Source of the DNA: Ensifer adhaerens
Lineage (GTDB): Bacteria > Pseudomonadota > Alphaproteobacteria > Rhizobiales > Rhizobiaceae
Direction of reading: 5' to 3'
Assembly: GCF_001270265.1 (NCBI RefSeq)
Contig: NZ_LGAP01000025.1
Coordinates: 1 to 64,000 of the forward strand
DNA: 64,000 nucleotides
The notes under the pieces are model-generated. The model saw only the letters and a program-made list of their open reading frames with translations, made no database searches and had not been told where the DNA came from. The position numbers were made by a program, and so were the translations under genes. This document shows positions 38,365-46,330 of this stretch, in pieces (the first letter of the stretch is position 1; every line of letters starts with the position of its first letter).

Positions 38365-39444
38365 CTATTCCGCCGCCTGCTTGGCAGCGGCCGCCTCGAA
38401 CACGGCGTCGAAGGCCGCGTGGATGACTTCCGGCCCTGCACCTGGCCGAGTGGCGTCGGATGAGAGGATCTGGCGATAGCGCCGCGCACCCGGCCAGCCC
38501 TGGAACAGCCCGACCAAATGGCGCGTGACATGGGCCAGCCGCCCGCCGGCGGCAATATGGCCGGCGGCATAATCGGCCATCGCGTCGCGCAGCTCCGCCC
38601 AGAAGACGAGGTCGAGCCGGTGGCCGCGCTCTGAAAAATCGGCACCGTCGCGATCAAGCGCCGGCGCACCGGTCAGCGGATGGGCGAAGAAGCCATCGAC
38701 CGCCGACAGCATGGCGCTGTCGTGGTAGGCGGCGCGGCCGAGCATCACGCCGTCGAGGTGTTTCAACTCCGCAAGAGACTGACTCAAAGTCTGAAGTCCA
38801 CCGTTGAGGCCGATGAAAAGATCGGGGTTTTCCACCTTCAAACGATGCACGAGGTCGTAGTCGAGCGGCGGGATGTCGCGGTTTTCCCTGGGCGAGAGCC
38901 CCTGCAGCCAGGCCTTGCGGGCATGCACCCAGACGGCGTCCGTGCCGGCGTCGGTCACGCGCGACACCAGATCGCGCAGCGCCAGTTCCGGATCCTGCTC
39001 GTCGACGCCGATGCGGCATTTGACCGTCACCGGAATCCGGACCGCTGCCTTCATCGCCGCCACGCATTCCGCCACCACGCCGGGCTCCTGCATCAGGCAG
39101 GCGCCGAACGTGCCGGATTGCACCCGGTCCGACGGGCAGCCGACATTCATATTGATCTCGTCATAGCCGCACTCTTCGGCAATGCGCGCCGCTTCCGCCA
39201 TCTTGCGCGGATCGTTGCCACCAAGCTGCAGCGCCACCGGATGCTCCGAGGCGTCATGGCCAAGCAGCTTGCCACGATCACCGCGCAGGATCGCATCGGC
39301 AACGATCATCTCGGTATAGAGCAGCGCATGCCGCGAAAGCCGGCGCGCGAAAAAGCGGTAGTGCCGATCGGTCCAGTCGATCATAGGGGCCACGGCGAAG
39401 ACCGGGCTTTTGAAATAGCGGCTGTTGCGCAAAATTTCGGCCAT
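38365..39444 (-). CDS. dusA: tRNA-dihydrouridine synthase A
   Basis: A flavoenzyme that reduces uridines in the D-loop of tRNA, using NADPH. The chosen start gives 359 residues; an ATG 18 bases upstream is also possible. Motifs are VAPMIDWTDRHYRFFARRLS at the N-terminus, the FMN-binding NVGCPSDRVQSGTFGACLM with the catalytic cysteine, and HARKAWLQGLSPRENR, followed by LNGG and MLGRAAY. Lengths and motifs fit the DusA subfamily rather than DusB or DusC. Confidence 0.93.
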   Translation of the reverse strand: MAEILRNSRYFKSPVFAVAPMIDWTDRHYRFFARRLSRHALLYTEMIVADAILRGDRGKLLGHDASEHPVALQLGGNDPRKMAEAARIAEECGYDEINMNVGCPSDRVQSGTFGACLMQEPGVVAECVAAMKAAVRIPVTVKCRIGVDEQDPELALRDLVSRVTDAGTDAVWVHARKAWLQGLSPRENRDIPPLDYDLVHRLKVENPDLFIGLNGGLQTLSQSLAELKHLDGVMLGRAAYHDSAMLSAVDGFFAHPLTGAPALDRDGADFSERGHRLDLVFWAELRDAMADYAAGHIAAGGRLAHVTRHLVGLFQGWPGARRYRQILSSDATRPGAGPEVIHAAFDAVFEAAAAKQAAE

Positions 39445-39786
39445 ATCAGGCAAGTCTCTCATAAACGATCGGTGCGCGGCGAGCGCGCGAATTCGACCTT
39501 CGTGCGGCCGTCCCTGTCAGATAGGTGCAGAGCGGCCGGTTTTGTAGCAATCCAGGAGGACGGCATTGAAACGAACGCACCAAGTTGGTGTCGGGCCCAA
39601 ATTGGTGTCGGCTAGGGCGCCGCCCGCAGCCCCATAGCACGAGAGGGCCGCACTGGCCACCCGGCGCTGCATCCATCCGTTGCTGCCCCGGCCAGTCCTG
39701 CGACGGGAACGGCACCAAAATTGGCGCGATGGCCGAGCGCGCTTCCTTGATAAGAACGGCGCTGGGATTCGATGAGGGACTTTTCC
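39445..39786. other. Spacer with no supported gene
   Basis: The spacer lies between divergent dusA and a secreted-protein gene. It contains a small perfect palindrome, CACCAA-G-TTGGTG at 39578-39590, followed by two further near-copies of the half site (ATTGGTG near 39601 and CACCAAAATTGG near 39714). These repeated half sites could be regulator-binding, but I have no family to assign. Confidence 0.35.
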
Positions 39787-40248
39787 ATGCGAAAATTCAC
39801 ACGCGTTGCTACGCTCAGCCTTGCGGTCGCAAGTGCGTCAACCGCCTTCGCCCAGCCGTTCAAAACGCCGGCAACGTTGATCGAAGCGCTCTATGCGCCC
39901 TATCTGAGCAATGGCGACACCTCGGAGCGCGATGCGTTTTTCTCCAACGGCCTCACCAAGCTCTATGAAGCCGACGCAAAGAAGAGCCAGGGCGAGGTCG
40001 GCGCCATCGACTTCGATCCCGTCATCAACGGTCAGGATTGGGACATCGCCGACCTACGTGTGGGCAAGGCGGAAATCAGCGCGCAGTCGGCGGTTATCAC
40101 TGTACGCTTCGAGAATTTTTCGGTGCCGGTCGCCCTACGGTACAGCCTGGTGAACGAAGCCGGCAACTGGCAGGTTGACGACATCGAAAGCACCGAGGGC
40201 GAAACCCGGTGGACGTTGAGCGAGATCTTCGCCAACGCGCACTATTGA
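39787..40248 (+). CDS. Secreted DUF3828-like protein
   Basis: A 153-residue protein with a Sec signal (ATLSLAVASASTAFAQPF, cleavage near residue 22). The mature part resembles DUF3828/NTF2-like folds: LIEALYAPYLSNGDTSERDA, FDPVINGQDWDIADLRVG and VNEAGNWQVDDIES. The family call is from pattern only. GAGGG precedes the chosen ATG; another ATG is 15 bases upstream. The function is unknown. Confidence 0.68.
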   Translation: MRKFTRVATLSLAVASASTAFAQPFKTPATLIEALYAPYLSNGDTSERDAFFSNGLTKLYEADAKKSQGEVGAIDFDPVINGQDWDIADLRVGKAEISAQSAVITVRFENFSVPVALRYSLVNEAGNWQVDDIESTEGETRWTLSEIFANAHY

Positions 40249-40423
40249 AGCGACGCCGCAAGGCAGCTGACACCGCTCGATGTGCGGCACAGAGACGAAT
40301 TCACGCGTGGCCGGGCGGCGCAAACCGACCGATGCAACTATCACCGGGTTGACAGGCAGCATCACAGGCGATTAGGGCAGCGTCCCTGTATCGATACAGA
40401 AGGCAGGAACAAGGGAAGACGGC

Positions 40424-40807
40424 ATGAAACGTGCGATCGTGGCACTCCTCACTCTCCAGCTCGCGGGTTGCCAGTCGATGGCGCTCGAGGACCAGGAGGT
40501 CGCAAGGCCGAAGCCCCCCTCCGTGCCGACGCTCTCCGGAGCCGATCTTCAGGCCCTCATCGTCGGCAAGTCGCTGCGCTACACGATCAATGGCGTCGTC
40601 TCCTCCTACTTTGCCGATGGCCGCTATGGCTATCGCGATTACGAAGTGCGCGACGGCGGAACCTACACGATCGCAGGCGACGAGGTCTGCATCACATTCG
40701 AGGATGGCGGCAGGCGCTGCGACCAGTTCGCCCGGATCGGGCCCGACTATGTCAGGATCGAGGAAGGCGGACGCCAGACCAAGGTGGCAGGCGTCGGACC
40801 GGTCTGA
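40424..40807 (+). CDS. Small predicted lipoprotein
   Basis: A 127-residue protein with a clear lipobox (LTLQLAGCQS, cysteine at residue 16). The mature domain contains LSGADLQALIVGKSLRYTIN, DGRYGYRDYEVRDGGTYTIA and GDEVCITFEDGGRRCDQFAR, with two cysteines that could form a disulfide. Rhizobial genomes carry several such small lipoproteins; I cannot assign a function. Confidence 0.75.
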   Translation: MKRAIVALLTLQLAGCQSMALEDQEVARPKPPSVPTLSGADLQALIVGKSLRYTINGVVSSYFADGRYGYRDYEVRDGGTYTIAGDEVCITFEDGGRRCDQFARIGPDYVRIEEGGRQTKVAGVGPV

Positions 40808-41204
40808 GACACCAACGAGGTCGCGGTGCCGGGTGACCCTGCAATGATAAAGAGAGGCGGCCATGCCCGAGGTCGAAATCCGTCCCGCCCGGCCAGATGA
40901 GCGCCTAGGGCCAGGACCTATTAAATTCATCCATTCTGTTCAGGTCCATGGGATTGGATGGAAGGAAACAAGCGCAAGGCAAGACCCGAAGGTCTTGTCG
41001 AGCATTGTTTGCGATCAGACGGCCCGGGCGCCGAACCGCTGGCCATAGCCGCCATCTGCCGTCCAGCAGTTGCCCGGTTGGCCAACGCCGGCGCTTTCCG
41101 CTGCCGATCTGCTACCGGAACCCCTCATTCCCCAGGGGTTCAATTATAGGGCGTTGTGGCATAGTTCGCCGGGCACCGGGGCTTAGGTGCCGGGGGAGAC
41201 AGGC
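40808..41204. other. Spacer with hairpins
   Basis: No gene is supported, although a start-like MPEVEIRPARPDERL at 40863 resembles a GNAT N-terminus and then loses similarity. A hairpin, AACCCCT (41119-41125) with AGGGGTT (41134-41140), is followed by TCAATTATAG and could be a weak terminator or leader structure for the next small gene. Confidence 0.35.
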
Positions 41205-41447
41205 GTGAATCCTTTGCGCTCGACACAATGCATTGCGCTGTCGCAGCCGGACATCGACACGCTGCAGCGCGTCTTCGACAATATCTGCGCCGAACATCAC
41301 TGGCCGCGCGACAGCGAGCACGCCCGCCGGCACGCGCGCATGCTGATCGACGAATATCTGGCAGGCACGACAAACGAGCAGTTGCTGCTCGTCGTCGGCC
41401 GCTGGTTTGCCTCACGCCTGCCGGCGGAGACATCGACCTCGGATTAG
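41205..41447 (+). CDS. Small hypothetical protein
   Basis: An 80-residue protein starting at GTG with GGGGGAG about 8 bases upstream. The sequence PDIDTLQRVFDNICAEHHWP, then SEHARRHARMLIDEYLAGT, is alpha-helical and His/Arg-rich. It resembles small conserved rhizobial proteins of unknown function. It lies 157 bases before a DUF982 gene on the same strand. Confidence 0.6.
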   Translation: MNPLRSTQCIALSQPDIDTLQRVFDNICAEHHWPRDSEHARRHARMLIDEYLAGTTNEQLLLVVGRWFASRLPAETSTSD

Positions 41448-41603
41448 AGGTTGCACCGCAGCAAAACACACCCTCAAAAGCTGCTTACAAAAGCGTTATC
41501 CTGCGCTACATTAGCACAACAGACCGTTTGCCGCGTGGGAGGAGCCCTGTCGCAAGCGGTCGCAATGCCGACATTCATTGAGATGATCTCGAGGAGGAGA
41601 CGC

Positions 41604-41843
41604 ATGCATCAAATCATCTGGAACCAGCCGATCGAACTCGATCTCGTGACCGGAGACGTTCGCACCGTCAAAGGCCCTTCAGACGCGCTCGCCTGCCTTG
41701 CCGACCAGTGGCCGCGCCGCGGACCGAGTTATGTCGCCGCCCGCAGCGCCTGCCGCGCTGCGATCGACGGTCGCCGCACGGTCGAAGAAGCGCGATCGCT
41801 GTTTATCTCAGCCGCACGCGAAGCCGAACTGAAAGCCCACTAA
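41604..41843 (+). CDS. DUF982 domain-containing protein
   Basis: A 79-residue protein with the DUF982 pattern: IIWNQPIELDLVTGDVRTVK, then ALACLADQWPRRGPSYVAAR and AIDGRRTVEEARSLFISAA. DUF982 is a small domain greatly expanded in rhizobia; its role is unknown. GAGGAGGAG lies 6 bases upstream of the ATG. Confidence 0.85.
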   Translation: MHQIIWNQPIELDLVTGDVRTVKGPSDALACLADQWPRRGPSYVAARSACRAAIDGRRTVEEARSLFISAAREAELKAH

Positions 41844-42110
41844 GAGGGTTTGCCGCCCAGGCTGGTGCCTCTGCACTCGCCTCGTGCCGCCAGCATGCGA
41901 AGAGCACGCTGGATGTTGTTTTGATTGATGTCTGGCGCCTTTTGAGAGAAATGACTTGTGGCGGCGCGACCGCACGCCCGGACAGAGCCTGCACATGGGA
42001 TTCGGTGATTGAGGTAGCGTGCCATTTCGGCGCACCATCTTCAAATCGCTCGCAAATTTCCCGGAAATGGCCCGATTTCTGTCGTGAAGCGTTCATTTCT
42101 CTCCGCTATA

Positions 42111-42128
42111 TTATGAGGTGCCTCATAA
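42111..42128. promoter_or_regulatory. Perfect palindrome, candidate operator
   Basis: TTATGAGG-TG-CCTCATAA is an 18-base perfect inverted repeat in an AT-rich context 84 bases before the small gene's ATG. Its size and symmetry suit a dimeric helix-turn-helix regulator. Confidence 0.4.
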
Positions 42129-42173
42129 AAACCAATTTCGAAGCGCCTCAATCCCATTAAGGGAAAAGCATAA

Positions 42174-42191
42174 TGTCCCAGATAAGGGACA
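42174..42191. promoter_or_regulatory. Second palindrome near the start of the 67-residue gene
   Basis: TGTCCC-AGATAA-GGGACA is a perfect 6-6 inverted repeat lying 21 bases before the ATG, just upstream of the ribosome site. It could be an operator or an mRNA hairpin that affects translation. Confidence 0.35.
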
Positions 42192-42211
42192 ACGAAAACG
42201 GGAGAGATATC

Positions 42212-42415
42212 ATGAGCGAGCAGAATCTCTATCGCATCGTTGAAGTCAGTGTGAAGCGCGACGGCGACCGTCGCGATGTCGGCATCATGACCGTGCGCCA
42301 AGCCCTGGAACTTCAAGTACCAAGCCTAGAATACAGCCATCCGGAACTGAACTCTCGGTCCGACGGCCGGTTTCTCACGCGCGACCAGTTGCAGGCCTAC
42401 GCCTGCTGCGCCTGA
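42212..42415 (+). CDS. Small hypothetical protein
   Basis: A 67-residue soluble protein: a basic N-terminal half (LYRIVEVSVKRDGDRRDVGI) followed by MTVRQALELQVPSLEYSHP and a C-terminus ending in AYACCA. A good ribosome site, GGGAGAG, precedes the ATG; another ATG is 39 bases upstream. I do not recognise it. Two palindromes upstream suggest it is regulated. Confidence 0.55.
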   Translation: MSEQNLYRIVEVSVKRDGDRRDVGIMTVRQALELQVPSLEYSHPELNSRSDGRFLTRDQLQAYACCA

Positions 42416-42482
42416 GATAAACCCTTGCAGCACCCGAACAGGGTGTTAACGTCCGGCTGGGATTCGAAACAGCCGGACAGCC

Positions 42483-43169
42483 ATGCAAACAGTCATTCCA
42501 CTTTCGCCACCCGTCCTGTTGCCGATCGCCGGCAGCCTCGTGGGTTTTCCCGTGCGCCGGGTCTATTGCGTGGGCCGCAACTATGCGGCCCACGCCATCG
42601 AGATGGGTCACGACCCGGACCGCGAACCGCCGTTTTTCTTCCAGAAGAACCCGGACAATCTGCTGGTGGCCGACAAGGCCTTCCCCTACCCGCCGCGCAC
42701 GACGGACGTGCATCATGAGGTCGAGCTGGTTGTCGCCTTGAAGAGCGGCGGCGCCGATATCCCGGTCGAACAGGCGCTCGATTGCGTCTACGGCTATGCC
42801 GTCGGCATCGATTTTACCCGCCGCGACCTGCAGGCCGAAGCCAAGAAGGCCGGCAAGCCGTGGGCTGCCGCCAAGGCCTTCGAACATTCGGCCCCCGTTT
42901 CCGAGATCGTGCCGGTTGAGGCGATCGGCCACCCCGCCAACGGCAATATCTGGCTGAAGGTCAATGGCGAACTGCGCCAGCACGGCGATCTCGACCAGAT
43001 GATCTGGAAGATACCCGAAGTCATCTCGGAGCTTTCGCGGCTGTTTACCCTCGCCCCCGGCGACGTCATCATGACCGGGACCCCTTCGGGCGTCGGTCCG
43101 GTCGTTCGCGGCGACACGGTGACCTGCGGCGTCGATGGCGTGGCGGCCCTTGCTGTCACCGTTCTCTAA
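42483..43169 (+). CDS. Fumarylacetoacetate hydrolase family protein
   Basis: A 228-residue enzyme of the FAH fold, which cleaves or decarboxylates small keto acids and uses a divalent metal. Motifs are VYCVGRNYAAHAIEMGHD, the metal-binding HHEVELVVAL and VGIDFTRRDLQ, and VIMTGTPSGVGPV near the C-terminus. Lysine in FQKNPDN is typical. Members include acylpyruvase and oxaloacetate decarboxylase; the exact substrate is not clear. Tandem palindromes separate it from the next gene. Confidence 0.9.
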   Translation: MQTVIPLSPPVLLPIAGSLVGFPVRRVYCVGRNYAAHAIEMGHDPDREPPFFFQKNPDNLLVADKAFPYPPRTTDVHHEVELVVALKSGGADIPVEQALDCVYGYAVGIDFTRRDLQAEAKKAGKPWAAAKAFEHSAPVSEIVPVEAIGHPANGNIWLKVNGELRQHGDLDQMIWKIPEVISELSRLFTLAPGDVIMTGTPSGVGPVVRGDTVTCGVDGVAALAVTVL

Positions 43170-43173
43170 AATC

Positions 43174-43279
43174 GGAGCGCTTCCACTTTCGTTTTAGACG
43201 GAGTCACGGAAGCGCCCTTTCGTTTGTTTTGACGCATTTCCTCACGGAAAACCGCTACGCACTTTTCCTGGAAATGCTC
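43174..43279. repeat. Composite palindromic repeat, full copy
   Basis: The first palindrome pairs GGAGCGCTTCC with GGAAGCGC. The spacer CTTTCGTTTGTTTTG leads to the second palindrome at 43231-43279 (GACGCATTTCCTCACGGAAA to CTGGAAATGCTCT). The order matches the element at 4725-4832. Confidence 0.7.
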
Positions 43280-43290
43280 TAACCACCTTT

Positions 43291-43339
43291 GACGCATTTC
43301 CTTACGGAAAACCGCTACGCACTTTTCCTGGAAATGCTT
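43291..43339. repeat. Composite-family second palindrome, tandem copy
   Basis: It is a direct repeat of 43231-43279 at exactly 60 bases distance, with one internal change (TTAC for TCAC). It ends 20 bases before the carbonic anhydrase ATG, so it would be in that gene's mRNA leader. Confidence 0.75.
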
Positions 43340-43358
43340 GAGCCACAAGGATCGCCCG

Positions 43359-43889
43359 ATGCCGCTCTATGCCCTTGGACCGCTGCGCCCACAAACCCCG
43401 CCCGAGGGCAGCTACTGGGTGGCGCCTGACGCCAACGTCATCGGCCAGGTCGAGATCGGCGAGGATGTCGGTATCTGGTTTGGCGCGACGCTACGCGGCG
43501 ACAACGAGCCGATCCGGCTCGGCGCCCGCACCAACATTCAGGAAAACACCGTCATCCATGTCGATCCCGGCTTTCCCGTCACCATCGGCGAAGACTGCAC
43601 CATCGGCCATGGTGCCATCATCCATGGCTGTACCATCGGCGACAACTCGCTGATCGGCATGGGCGCAACGGTACTGAACGGCGCGAAGATCGGCCGCAAC
43701 TGCCTGGTCGGTGCCAATGCGCTGGTGACCGAGGGCAAGGAATTCCCCGATAATTCGCTGATCGTCGGTGCGCCCGCCAAGGCGATCCGTCTGCTGGACG
43801 ATGCCGCAGTCGAAGGGTTGAAGCGCTCGGCCAGCCATTACGTCAAGAACTGGCAGCGCTACGCGACGCAGTTGACAAAACTCGGCTGA
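43359..43889 (+). CDS. Gamma carbonic anhydrase family protein
   Basis: A 176-residue left-handed beta-helix protein. Hexapeptide repeats run from about residue 20 to 140 (VIGQVEIGEDVGIWFGATLR, then NIQENTVIHVD and GHGAIIHGCTIGDN). The three presumed metal-binding histidines are in VIHVD and GHGAIIHG. It would hydrate CO2 with zinc or iron at a trimer interface; some relatives are inactive scaffolds. AAGGA precedes the chosen ATG. It is immediately before the zinc regulon genes but on the other strand. Confidence 0.9.
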   Translation: MPLYALGPLRPQTPPEGSYWVAPDANVIGQVEIGEDVGIWFGATLRGDNEPIRLGARTNIQENTVIHVDPGFPVTIGEDCTIGHGAIIHGCTIGDNSLIGMGATVLNGAKIGRNCLVGANALVTEGKEFPDNSLIVGAPAKAIRLLDDAAVEGLKRSASHYVKNWQRYATQLTKLG

Positions 43890-44003
43890 ATTGGGCGACA
43901 GCACTCCACGTCAGATGTGACGCCGTTTAAGGGAATACGCAAAGCCGGCCTGCGCACATGCTCTCGTGCACGCCAAGCCCGGCTGCTCCGTAGCAGCGTC
44001 CTG

Positions 44004-44399
44004 TCAGGCGCAGCTCTGGCAATGGCCGCGGATCTCGATGGTGGTCTTTTCCGTCTTGAAGTTCTGGGCGCGCGTCAGCGCCGACAACCGCTGCTCGATC
44101 GCCATGTCGTGGAACTCGGTCACCTGCCCGCAACCTTCGCAGATCGTGAAGGCCGTTACCCCGTGGTCATGCTCATGCTCGTGCGGGCATGTGCAGGCGA
44201 CAAAGGCGTTGAGGCTTTCGAGCCGATGCACGAGGCCATATTCGAGCAGCTTGTCGAGCGCGCGATAGACCTGCAGCGGCGCGCGAAAACCCTGATCGCG
44301 CAGCTTGTCGAGAATGGTGTAGGCGCTCAAGGGGCCTTCGGAATGGCTGAGCGCATCCATCACCATCGTCTGGTTCTTGGTCAGTTGCGGGGTCGCCAT
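44004..44399 (-). CDS. zur: Fur-family zinc uptake regulator
   Basis: A 131-residue Fur-type repressor. The winged helix comes first (TKNQTMVMDALSHSEGPLSA, LQVYRALDKLLEYGLVHRLE). The metal domain has HEHEHDHG and the structural zinc cysteines CEGCG and CQSC, with FVACTCPHEHEH typical of Zur. With zinc bound it represses zinc uptake genes. Its ATG overlaps the znuB stop by one base, so it is the last gene of a znuCB-zur operon and likely autoregulated through the divergent region beyond znuC. Confidence 0.92.
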   Translation of the reverse strand: MATPQLTKNQTMVMDALSHSEGPLSAYTILDKLRDQGFRAPLQVYRALDKLLEYGLVHRLESLNAFVACTCPHEHEHDHGVTAFTICEGCGQVTEFHDMAIEQRLSALTRAQNFKTEKTTIEIRGHCQSCA

Positions 44400-45229
44400 C
44401 AGTGATGCCCTCCAGGCGTGGGATGAGACGCTGTCTCCAACCGCCGCCGACCGATCGGCAGCAGACTCAGGACGAAAAGCGCAAGTGCTGCAACGACGAT
44501 AGACGGTCCCGACGGCGTATCCCAGTGCAGCGAACCGAAAAGTCCACCGGTCACGGCAAGCGCGCCGATCACCGAGGCCAGAACCGCCATGATTTCGGGC
44601 GACGTCGCAAAGCGCCGGGCCGTGGCCGCCGGGATGATCAACAGCGAGGTGATCAGCAGGATGCCGACGATCTTCATGGCGATGGCGATCACCAGCGCCA
44701 TCAACAGCATGAAGAACAGCCGCGCCCGTTCCGGCCTCATGCCCTCGGCCTCGGCGAGCTCCGGATTGACCGTAGACGCCAGCAGCGGCCGCCAGAGATA
44801 GACGATGGCGAAGATCACCAGGATGCCGCCACCCCAGATGATGTCGATGTCGGATTCCGACACCGCCAGAATGTCGCCGAAGAGAAAACCGACGAGATCG
44901 ATACGCACCCAGGTCATGAAAGCGACGATGACGAGGCCGATCGACAGCGCCGAATGCGACAGGATGCCGAGCAGCGCATCGGTCGACAGCGCCCCGCGCC
45001 GCTGCAGGAAGAGCAGCAGCACCGACACGGCAGCCGCAACGATGAACACCGCCACCATCAGGTTGAGGTCGAGAAGCAAGGACAGGGCGACGCCGAGCAG
45101 CGCCGAATGCGCCATGGTATCGCCGAAATAGGCCATGCGCCGCCAGATGACGAAGCAGCCGAGCGGCCCGGCCATGACGGCGATGCCGATGCCGGCGATC
45201 AGCGCCCGGACGAAGAAATCGTCAAGCAT
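44399..45229 (-). CDS. znuB: Zinc ABC transporter permease
   Basis: A 276-residue permease of the ABC-3 family with eight or nine membrane helices, moving zinc from ZnuA into the cytoplasm. Diagnostic segments are AGPLGCFVIWRRMAYFGDTM and AHSALLGVALS near the N-terminus and KIVGILLITSLLIIPAATAR in the second half. Its start overlaps the znuC end by 8 bases, and its stop overlaps the zur start. Confidence 0.93.
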   Translation of the reverse strand: MLDDFFVRALIAGIGIAVMAGPLGCFVIWRRMAYFGDTMAHSALLGVALSLLLDLNLMVAVFIVAAAVSVLLLFLQRRGALSTDALLGILSHSALSIGLVIVAFMTWVRIDLVGFLFGDILAVSESDIDIIWGGGILVIFAIVYLWRPLLASTVNPELAEAEGMRPERARLFFMLLMALVIAIAMKIVGILLITSLLIIPAATARRFATSPEIMAVLASVIGALAVTGGLFGSLHWDTPSGPSIVVAALALFVLSLLPIGRRRLETASHPTPGGHH

Positions 45230-46127
45230 CGCGCTTCTCCTTCACCTCGAAGCCATGCAGGCGGGTATGGGGGCCGCAGCCGCAATCCTCGCCATGGTCG
45301 TGCACGTTGCCGTCCTCGTCGTGGTGGTGGCCGTCGCCGGGGTAGCAATGCTCGGTGATCGAGCCGTCCGCATGCAGCACACGACCGTCAGGCAGGTGGG
45401 TGTGGTCGTGATTGTGGCTGTAGACCGCAAGCGCGCCGGCGGCGCGGCGGCCGAAAAGCTTCTGGTATTCCGGGCTCTGGCTGACCGCCTGCGGCGTGCC
45501 GCGGCAGCAGACATGGCCATTGAGGCAGACGACCGTGTCGGTCTCGGCCATGACGATATGCAGATCGTGCGAGATCAGCAGAATGCCGCAGCCGGTGCGG
45601 TTGCGGATCTGCTTGATCAGTTCGTAGAGCGCGATCTCACCGCTGAAGTCGACGCCCTGCACCGGCTCGTCGAGCACCAGCAGGTCCGGCTTGCGGGCGA
45701 TCGCCCGCGCGAGCAGCGCGCGCTGGAACTCCCCACCCGACAGATGCTGCACTTCGGATCTCGCCAGATGCAAAACCCCGGTCGCCGACAGCGCCTCCTC
45801 GATTTCGCGCCCTTTCAGCGGGCCGGTCAGCGTCATCAGCCGCTCGACCGTCAAGGGCAGCGTCCAGTCGACCGCCAGCTTCTGCGGGACGTAGCCGACC
45901 TTCAGGCCCGGTTTGCGCTCGACATAGCCCTCATCGGCCTTCAGAACGCCGATCGCAGTCTTTGCCGTCGTCGATTTGCCCGAGCCGTTGGGGCCGATCA
46001 GGGTGACGATCTCGCCGGGACTGATCGAAAACTCGACGCCGCGCACCAGCCAGCGGCCGTTGCGGCTGACGCCGGCATTGTTCAGCCGGACCAGCGGCGT
46101 CGTTTCTGGGGATCGGAAATTCAGCAT
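45222..46127 (-). CDS. znuC: Zinc ABC transporter ATP-binding protein
   Basis: A 301-residue ATPase for zinc import. Walker A is GPNGSGKST, the signature is LSGGEFQR, and Walker B is LLVLDEPVQGVD with the H-loop LLISHDLH. The C-terminus is a His-rich tail (YSHNHDHTHLPDGRVLHADG, then GDGHHHDEDGNVHDHGEDCG) that may bind zinc. The start at 46127 is preferred; the frame is open 42 bases further upstream. It begins the znuCB-zur operon, divergent from znuA. Confidence 0.93.
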   Translation of the reverse strand: MLNFRSPETTPLVRLNNAGVSRNGRWLVRGVEFSISPGEIVTLIGPNGSGKSTTAKTAIGVLKADEGYVERKPGLKVGYVPQKLAVDWTLPLTVERLMTLTGPLKGREIEEALSATGVLHLARSEVQHLSGGEFQRALLARAIARKPDLLVLDEPVQGVDFSGEIALYELIKQIRNRTGCGILLISHDLHIVMAETDTVVCLNGHVCCRGTPQAVSQSPEYQKLFGRRAAGALAVYSHNHDHTHLPDGRVLHADGSITEHCYPGDGHHHDEDGNVHDHGEDCGCGPHTRLHGFEVKEKRDA

Positions 46128-46168
46128 CAAAAAATTCCGGATTGGCGGTTGCCACTGGCTATCGCACA

Positions 46169-46183
46169 CGTTATAGCATAACG
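46169..46183. promoter_or_regulatory. Candidate Zur box 1 in the znuA-znuC divergent region
   Basis: CGTTAT-AGC-ATAACG is a perfect inverted repeat, 42 bases before the znuC ATG. The AT-rich dyad with ATAAC half sites is like alphaproteobacterial Zur sites as I recall them. Confidence 0.5.
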
Positions 46184-46190
46184 CAATTGA

Positions 46191-46205
46191 TGTAATAACA
46201 TTACA
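46191..46205. promoter_or_regulatory. Candidate Zur box 2 in the znuA-znuC divergent region
   Basis: TGTAAT-AAC-ATTACA is a perfect inverted repeat, centred 22 bases (two helical turns) from box 1. The minus strand reads GTAATGTTATTACAT, close to rhizobial Zur sites as I remember them. It is placed to control both znuA and znuCB-zur. Confidence 0.6.
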
Positions 46206-46330
46206 TTAAAGCGTCCACACGTTCAACCGGACGTGCGCTCGGCGTTTTAGATGTCCGAACTGCGCCTGTCCCTGGCCGAAAACCACATTTGGTTCAGGGA
46301 CTTGCGTGACATTCAAGCCCGGAGAAACCG

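Larger units (their letters stand above)
41844..42211. other. Spacer with two regulatory palindromes
   Basis: No gene is supported. The right half is AT-rich and holds two perfect palindromes, listed separately, upstream of the 67-residue gene. Confidence 0.4.

Noticed and set aside
40863-41048. Small frame starting MPEVEIRPARPDERL, GNAT-like
   Set aside because: Only the first dozen residues look like an acetyltransferase; the rest is unrelated and no downstream frame continues it.
44402-45358. A 318-codon plus-strand frame over znuB
   Set aside because: Highly charged Arg/Asp/His nonsense opposite a well-conserved permease gene.
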